Shown piece after piece: positions 40,174 through 42,912 of a stretch of 42,912 bases of DNA. This stretch comes from an uncultured Desulfomicrobiaceae bacterium (GTDB lineage: Bacteria; Desulfobacterota; Desulfovibrionia; Desulfovibrionales; Desulfomicrobiaceae). The notes beneath the pieces were generated by a model. That model saw nothing but the letters and a program-made list of their open reading frames with translations, was not told the origin of the DNA and made no database searches. The stretch is from contig CALKRN010000019.1 of the NCBI GenBank assembly GCA_937989665.1, forward strand, positions 1 through 42,912. The letters run 5' to 3'. Both the position numbers and the translations under genes were made by a program. Position 1 is the first letter of the stretch; each line of letters opens with the position of its first letter.

Positions 40174-40413
40174 ATGTCCTATTCGCAAAGCGATTTGCCG
40201 GTACGGCTGCACGATGGCGAGATTTTGATTCTCGAAGACGGGACCGAGCTGCGCTGGGAGAGCAATGGCGAGGCCAAGGCTGTATTCTTAGGGGATAGCT
40301 TCGAGCCGGCGTTTGAGCTTTTTCCCGGGCAAGACACCACGATCCAGGTCGGTGGTCTTCATCTCAAGCTCACCGCTTTCTTCGAAGATGCCTTGGAAGT
40401 TCGGGAGCTTTAG
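40174..40413 (+). CDS. Small hypothetical beta-rich protein, 79 residues
   Basis: The ATG at 40174 is preceded by GGAGG at five bases. The acidic product (DGEILILEDGTELRWES, DSFEPAFELFPGQDTTIQ and LHLKLTAFFEDALEVREL) looks like alternating short beta strands. There is no signal or membrane helix. A strong intrinsic terminator 30 bases after the stop, and about 200 bases of gene-free sequence before it, suggest it is a single-gene transcript. The family is not recognised. Confidence 0.7.
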   Translation: MSYSQSDLPVRLHDGEILILEDGTELRWESNGEAKAVFLGDSFEPAFELFPGQDTTIQVGGLHLKLTAFFEDALEVREL

Positions 40414-40442
40414 CCACACTGACCAATGGTTTGAGGGACGGG

Positions 40443-40473
40443 AAGGGTGTCTGGAGTAAGTGACACCCTTTTT
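40443..40473 (+). terminator. Intrinsic terminator after the small hypothetical gene
   Basis: AAGGGTGTC (40443-40451) and GACACCCTT (40462-40470) form a perfect nine-base stem, followed by TTT. It ends 28 bases before the cimA stop, so it may also limit read-through from the plus strand into that gene. Confidence 0.92.
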
Positions 40474-40500
40474 CGTCTGTCCTTAGGGCGCGGCTGTTCC

Positions 40501-42114
40501 CTAGATGTCCCGGATGGCCTGAGTGAGCTTGCGCTGGTCATCCTTGAAGAGCTTGTAGTTGATGGAGTCCTCCAAGGCCTGCCGGCTGGCCTCGATGATG
40601 TTGTAGGACACGCCAACGGTCGTCCATCGCTGCTTGCGGTCTCCGGATTCAATGAGCACGCGCACGAACGAGGCCGTGCCGCTGCTCTCGTTCCCATTGT
40701 CCGGACGCGAGAGGACACGTACCTTGAAGTCCAAAAGCTGCATCTCCGCAAGCGTTGGATAGAATTTTTCTAATCCTTTGCGCAATGCATTGTCCATCGC
40801 ATTGACAGGACCACGACCAGTAGCAGCAGTGTGTTCTAAAAGTCCACCGACGCGGATCATGACGGTGGCTTCAGTGAATGGATCTCCATCTTCAGTGAAG
40901 AGAGAATCTAAAATACGTATGGCTACAATACGAAAATAGTTCCTTGCTCTGCCAAGAATTCGATTAACAAGCAATTCATAGGATGCCTCAGCTGCGGCAT
41001 ACTCATATCCTTGATCTTCACGATGCTTGAGTTCGGTGAGAAGTTCGAGCACAAAAGGATCGCCTTTATCAAGTTCAAAGCCGTATTGCCGCACTTTATA
41101 GAGGATATTGGACTGGCCAGACTGGTCGGAGAGCACAATGCGTTGCCGGTTGCCCACGGCCTCTGGGGTAATGTGTTCGTAGGTGCGGGGATTGCGGCGC
41201 ACTGCCGCTACATGCACTCCGCCTTTGTGGGTAAAGGCTGAGCGGCCGGTGAAAGGCTGGCGGGCAAAAGGCCGGAGGTTGGCCACTTCCGCTACAAAGT
41301 CTGCTGTCTCGGTGAGGAACCGGAGACGGCCTTCCGGGAGGCAACGGCGTTCCAATTTGAGCTCCAGATTAGGGATGACCGAACAGAGATTGGCGTTGCC
41401 ACAGCGCTCCCCGTAGCCATTCATCGTCCCTTGCACCTGAATTGCCCCGTGTTGCACCGCCACGATGGTATTGGCCACCGCCATCTCGCCGTCGTTGTGG
41501 GTGTGGATGCCAAGGCGCACGTCTGGAAGCTGGCGTCGCACCTCATCCATGGCCTCGGCGATCTCGTGGGGTAGACAGCCGCCGTTGGTATCGCAGAGCA
41601 CTAAGACATCCGCCCCGGCCTCCGCCGCCGTGCGCAGACAAGCCAAGGCATAGGATGGATTGGCCTTAAAGCCGTCAAAAAAATGTTCGGCGTCATAAAA
41701 GAGCTCGGCGGCGTGCGGCCGTAAGAAGCGCAGGGAGTCAGCGATTAGCTCGAGGTTCCGCTCCAGGGTAATCTTGAGGGCTTCGGTGACGTGGATGTCC
41801 CAGGTCTTGCCGAAGATGGTGAGTACCGGTGCCCCACTGGCAATGAGTTCTGCCAGATTTGTGTCTTTGTCGGCGGTCGTCTTAGCACTGTGCGTCGCAC
41901 CGAAGGCAGCAATGCGGGAGTGTTCTAAGGCATACTGCCGGATTTCCTGGAAAAAACGTTTGTCTTTAGGATTAGCTCCTGGCCAGCCTCCTTCAATATA
42001 CGCCACCCCCAGTTCGTCGAGTTTGGTGGCAATCCGCAGTTTGTCGTCCGTGGAAAAAGAAATTTCCTCGCTTTGGTTGCCGTCACGCAGGGTTGTATCG
42101 TAAATTTGGATCAT
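40501..42114 (-). CDS. cimA: (R)-Citramalate synthase
   Basis: This 537-residue protein belongs to the DRE-TIM (LeuA/CimA) family and condenses pyruvate with acetyl-CoA, the first step of the threonine-independent isoleucine pathway. IYDTTLRDGNQSEE carries the DxTLRDG active-site motif, and LGIHTHNDGEMAVANTI the HTHND metal-binding motif. HKGGVHVAAV and GQSNILYK follow, with a C-terminal LeuA-dimer regulatory domain from about 405. The start at 42114 is chosen for AAGGGG six bases upstream; an in-frame ATG at 42132 overlaps a terminator U-tract. An attenuator with isoleucine codons precedes the gene. The alternative name, isopropylmalate synthase homologue, is less likely given family motifs and length. 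Confidence 0.92.
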   Translation of the reverse strand: MIQIYDTTLRDGNQSEEISFSTDDKLRIATKLDELGVAYIEGGWPGANPKDKRFFQEIRQYALEHSRIAAFGATHSAKTTADKDTNLAELIASGAPVLTIFGKTWDIHVTEALKITLERNLELIADSLRFLRPHAAELFYDAEHFFDGFKANPSYALACLRTAAEAGADVLVLCDTNGGCLPHEIAEAMDEVRRQLPDVRLGIHTHNDGEMAVANTIVAVQHGAIQVQGTMNGYGERCGNANLCSVIPNLELKLERRCLPEGRLRFLTETADFVAEVANLRPFARQPFTGRSAFTHKGGVHVAAVRRNPRTYEHITPEAVGNRQRIVLSDQSGQSNILYKVRQYGFELDKGDPFVLELLTELKHREDQGYEYAAAEASYELLVNRILGRARNYFRIVAIRILDSLFTEDGDPFTEATVMIRVGGLLEHTAATGRGPVNAMDNALRKGLEKFYPTLAEMQLLDFKVRVLSRPDNGNESSGTASFVRVLIESGDRKQRWTTVGVSYNIIEASRQALEDSINYKLFKDDQRKLTQAIRDI

Positions 42115-42132
42115 AAAATGCCCCTTGGTCAT

Positions 42133-42163
42133 AAAAAAACCCCGGGCCGTTGGTCCGGGGTTT
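42133..42163 (-). terminator. Attenuator terminator in the cimA leader
   Basis: On the minus strand AAACCCCGG (42163-42155) and CCGGGGTTT (42145-42137) form a nine-base stem with a nine-base loop, followed by a run of T (42139-42133). It lies about 20 bases before cimA and would block its transcription. The sequence GGTTCGGGG at 42208-42200 could pair with CCCCGGACC (42160-42152) to form a competing antiterminator. Confidence 0.85.
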
Positions 42164-42185
42164 CGGTGTCTCGCCTCTGCCGCAC

Positions 42186-42266
42186 TTAGGCGCACGCTGC
42201 CCCGAACCGCCTGGTCGCGGTCCAAATAATGTCGATAATGGAGAGGCAATGGAAAACGGTGCGCAT
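42186..42266 (-). CDS. Candidate leader peptide of the cimA attenuator, isoleucine-rich
   Basis: An ATG at 42266 opens 26 codons ending in TAA. Codons 10-14 read Ile-Ile-Asp-Ile-Ile (ATT ATC GAC ATT ATT), the residues being made by this pathway. The following codons overlap an ACCGC/GCGGT hairpin and the antiterminator sequence. No strong ribosome site precedes the ATG, which is the main weakness. The product begins MRTVFHCLSIIDII. Confidence 0.55.
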   Translation of the reverse strand: MRTVFHCLSIIDIIWTATRRFGAACA

Positions 42267-42538
42267 GGAGACTGTGTGCTGGATGGATAATCGATTGTCA
42301 AGATGCCAATACCTCTTTGGAACAATGAGCGGGATGGGGTCGCGGTGACTTGGTTTAAAGGGTACGGGCCCTATGGATGGCTACACAGCCGGCAAAGATG
42401 AGGGCATCGGCTTAGCGTCGGGAGCAGACTCCGGCCGCAGCGAGAACGCGGTTCAGGCGAAGGGGATCTGCGGTTATGCTGCGCACCTCGCGAGACATTG
42501 GAATTCAATTTCTCCAAAAAGGGTGCTGCCCATCGGGC

Positions 42539-42912
42539 TCAGCCCACCTCCCAGCCGACGATCTGGCGCTTTGTTTTGGAAAACTCCACGCCTACTTCCA
42601 GGACCTGGGTCCCCGGGGCGCGGTATTTGGCGGCATAGTCTTTGGCCTTGAGCTGGGCCAGGGCCGCACCAGTGGGGGCATCGCCGTCCACGACCTTGAA
42701 CTCAAAGACCCAAACCCAGGTGCCGTGGCGCACGGTGAGGTCGCAGCGGCCGGGCAGCACCATGTCTTCGGCGGTGATGGCCAGCCCCAGGGAGGCGAGG
42801 TGGCTATAGAAGACGCTGGCATAGTAGCCTTCGTAGCGGGCCATGGGATTGGTGTCGTACCAGCTGTGGGGGATGGAGGCAAAAAGACGCACAAAATGGT
42901 CTCGCAGGGCGG
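42539..42912 (-). CDS. PD-(D/E)XK nuclease-domain protein (DUF1703/PDDEXK_9-like), C-terminal fragment
   Basis: The C-terminal 124 codons of a larger minus-strand gene remain; the start lies beyond the right edge. It shows the nuclease domain: FASIPHSWYDTN, EGYYASVFYSHLASLGL, GRCDLTVRHGTWVWVFEFKV with the Asp and E-x-K pair, then AAKYRAPGTQVLEVGVEFSK. These match the C-terminus of proteins with an N-terminal AAA-like ATPase and a C-terminal PDDEXK_9 nuclease, abundant in Desulfovibrio genomes and of unknown biological role. The catalytic residues visible are intact. Nothing upstream can be judged. Confidence 0.88.
   Translation of the reverse strand, partial: ALRDHFVRLFASIPHSWYDTNPMARYEGYYASVFYSHLASLGLAITAEDMVLPGRCDLTVRHGTWVWVFEFKVVDGDAPTGAALAQLKAKDYAAKYRAPGTQVLEVGVEFSKTKRQIVGWEVG

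Noticed and set aside
42083..42325. Alternative leader frame with Ile residues (IGILTIDY)
   Set aside because: It lacks a stop before the terminator and runs into cimA out of frame, so it cannot act as a leader peptide; the 42266-42186 frame fits the pairing scheme.

Overview
The window looks like a chromosomal piece of a Gram-negative, sulfate-reducing member of the Desulfobacterota, most likely Desulfovibrionales. This is an inference from gene content: a fused LutB/LutA-type iron-sulfur protein next to LutC, hydrogenase maturation genes hypD and hypE, Kdo/lipid A genes (kdsB, waaA, msbA), a DUF169 protein, a TauE/SafE-type transporter, a PDDEXK_9-type nuclease fragment and several sigma54-like promoters. 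No rRNA or species-specific marker is present, so the genus cannot be fixed.

Positions 1-3250 are an accessory, lower-GC island. It holds the start of a type III-like DNA methyltransferase, a fossil of an integron-type integrase, two related attC-like sequences bracketing a VapBC-type toxin-antitoxin pair, and a Dam-like methylase with a PD-(D/E)XK endonuclease. Positions 3250-11000 (minus strand) are a lactate-oxidation operon (lutC, lutBA fusion) behind a sigma54-like promoter, then an envelope operon (glycosyltransferase, polysaccharide deacetylase, msbA). Positions 11050-14945 look like a ZraP-ZraS-ZraR metal/envelope-stress module with a sigma54-like promoter before zraP.

Positions 15150-18490 carry a nitrilase-fold protein lacking its catalytic triad, cbiC, and a ferredoxin plus GltD-like flavoprotein pair. 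Positions 18700-24310 are a compact minus-strand operon: HD-domain protein, ddl, waaA, kdsB, carA, TPR protein. Positions 24428-27084 run on the plus strand: hypD, hypE and a DEDDh exonuclease, followed by repeats, a small hypothetical gene and a 33-codon ORF. SPFH/NfeD and two tRNA genes follow on the minus strand. A VWA-OmpA lipoprotein-like envelope protein, DUF169, a TauE/SafE-like permease, an EMC3/Oxa1-like membrane protein, a large unknown protein and the bifunctional (p)ppGpp enzyme run on the plus strand. The right end has SlyD-like FKBP, an unknown protein, a zinc phospholipase C-like protein, a small unknown protein, cimA and a nuclease fragment.

The two observations most worth following are an apparent isoleucine-codon attenuator in front of cimA (leader peptide, antiterminator and terminator all visible), and a set of short intergenic direct-repeat pairs or triplets. 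The repeats differ in sequence between loci but share a unit of about 25-37 nt and a pitch of about 71-75 nt.
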